Below are positions 12,629 through 12,836 of a stretch of DNA of 12,836 bases, in pieces. Both the position numbers and the translations under genes were made by a program. The DNA is taken from contig JAAZJT010000023.1 in NCBI GenBank assembly GCA_012800215.1, positions 1-12,836 on the forward strand, in the 5' to 3' direction. The notes beneath the pieces are model-generated. The model searched no databases. It was not told where the DNA came from and was given only the letters and a program-made list of their open reading frames with translations. How positions within the stretch are numbered: the first letter of the stretch is position 1; every line of letters starts with the position of its first letter. The stretch comes from Bacillota bacterium (GTDB lineage Bacteria; Bacillota; Dethiobacteria; Dethiobacterales; Dethiobacteraceae).

Positions 12629-12836
12629 AGGGTCTTAGTACATGTATAGCCAGGGAAACTCATGCTGGCAGAATTTTTGCAGATATATTGAATGATGTTT
12701 GCAAAAACGGGAAGGCTTTTAATGTCAGCCTCTATTTGCTACTATGCATGGACAATTGGTTATACTGTATTAATTACCTGTGCAGGGCACACTACATATT
12801 GATAGAGCTGGTGGACGCACAGGAGATAAATTAAAA
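12629..12836 (+). ncRNA. Structured 5' leader RNA, candidate cis-regulator of unknown class
   Basis: Perfect helices lie in the predicted transcript: GCCAG/CTGGC (12649-12653 with 12665-12669), an 8-bp TTTTTGCA/TGCAAAAA (12674-12681 with 12700-12707), and AGGCT/AGCCT (12713-12717 with 12727-12731). Near the end, CCTGTGC (12777-12783) can pair with GCACAGG (12817-12823), covering the start of the Shine-Dalgarno AGGAG. Alternatively TGTGC (12779-12783) can close a tight hairpin with GCACA (12787-12791), leaving the ribosome-binding site free. These are mutually exclusive. I compared it by eye with the common riboswitch signatures I remember (cobalamin, TPP, FMN, SAM-I, lysine, purine, c-di-GMP, fluoride, T-box) and found no match. 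It could also be a free small RNA. The 3' end is outside the window. Confidence 0.45.

Larger units (their letters stand above)
12524..12836 (+). other. 313-base gene-free stretch: promoter and leader of a downstream gene
   Basis: No credible coding region is present on either strand. After larE there is a short TATTCT/AGAATA hairpin (12551-12566) without a U-run, and no clear terminator. From 12594 onward there is a strong promoter followed by a hairpin-rich transcribed region, annotated separately, ending with AGGAG (12821-12825). The regulated gene must start after the window edge. Confidence 0.7.

Noticed and set aside
12649..12670. Resemblance of the GCCAGGGAAAC segment to a cobalamin-riboswitch B12 box, attractive because a corrinoid gene is nearby
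   Set aside because: Only a few bases agree and the other conserved cobalamin-riboswitch elements are not present around it.
12642..12695. 17-codon reading frame in the right-edge leader, a possible leader peptide
   Set aside because: The only possible ribosome-binding site (AGGG at 12629-12632) would be at the extreme 5' end of the transcript, and the codons show no run of a single amino acid as in attenuation peptides.
12811..12836. GACGCACAGG near the right edge resembles the start of a c-di-GMP-I riboswitch
   Set aside because: The next conserved bases (GGCAAA) are not there; the segment reads better as a Shine-Dalgarno sequence with a pairing partner upstream.
1..12836. CRISPR arrays, insertion sequences, tRNA or rRNA genes
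   Set aside because: No regularly spaced repeats, transposase-like frames, terminal inverted repeats or tRNA-like cloverleafs were seen anywhere in the window.

Overview
The window looks like chromosomal DNA from an endospore-forming, probably anaerobic Firmicute of the Clostridia type. Three things point there. The gene order follows the Bacillus subtilis yqeZ-yqfA-(yqfB)-yqfC-yqfD-phoH-pgpH-ybeY-dgkA-cdd block. The sporulation genes yqfC and yqfD are present. A corrinoid methyl-carrier protein, typical of anaerobic C1 metabolism, follows the block. All genes are on the + strand. Ribosome-binding sites are strong and purine-rich, and GTG or TTG starts are frequent.

Layout. Positions 1-2268 hold the 3' part of a long NfeD-type membrane protease, the flotillin-like FloA, and a small membrane-anchored protein of unknown function, closed by a strong intrinsic terminator (2283-2321). 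Positions 2464-3804 hold a single-gene unit: a membrane-anchored LysM-G5-M23 peptidoglycan endopeptidase, absent from the B. subtilis block, followed by a hairpin. Positions 3926-9354 form a tightly packed run: yqfC, yqfD, phoH, pgpH, ybeY, dgkA. A plausible SigE-type promoter lies just upstream, and several genes overlap. Positions 9440-10910 hold a long DUF881 membrane protein inserted between dgkA and cdd, then cdd, then a terminator that overlaps the end of cdd. The era gene that follows cdd in B. subtilis is not present, so the conserved block ends here. Positions 11048-12523 hold a separate two-gene unit: a corrinoid protein and a LarE-type sulfur transferase. The last 313 bases hold no gene. 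They contain a near-consensus SigA promoter and the start of a leader of at least 200 nt with several perfect hairpins, a possible structural switch, and a Shine-Dalgarno sequence at the very edge, so the controlled gene lies just outside.

How the genes fit together. The first part concerns membrane organisation (NfeD/FloA) and wall remodelling (M23 enzyme). The middle combines mother-cell sporulation genes with RNA-related housekeeping (PhoH, YbeY), cyclic-di-AMP breakdown (PgpH), lipid-carrier phosphorylation (DgkA) and pyrimidine salvage (Cdd). The end concerns cobalamin-dependent methyl transfer and sulfur insertion into a cofactor. No complete new system is evident. The best candidates for something undescribed are the leader RNA at the right edge, the corrinoid/LarE pair without visible partners, and the misplaced, extended DUF881 protein.
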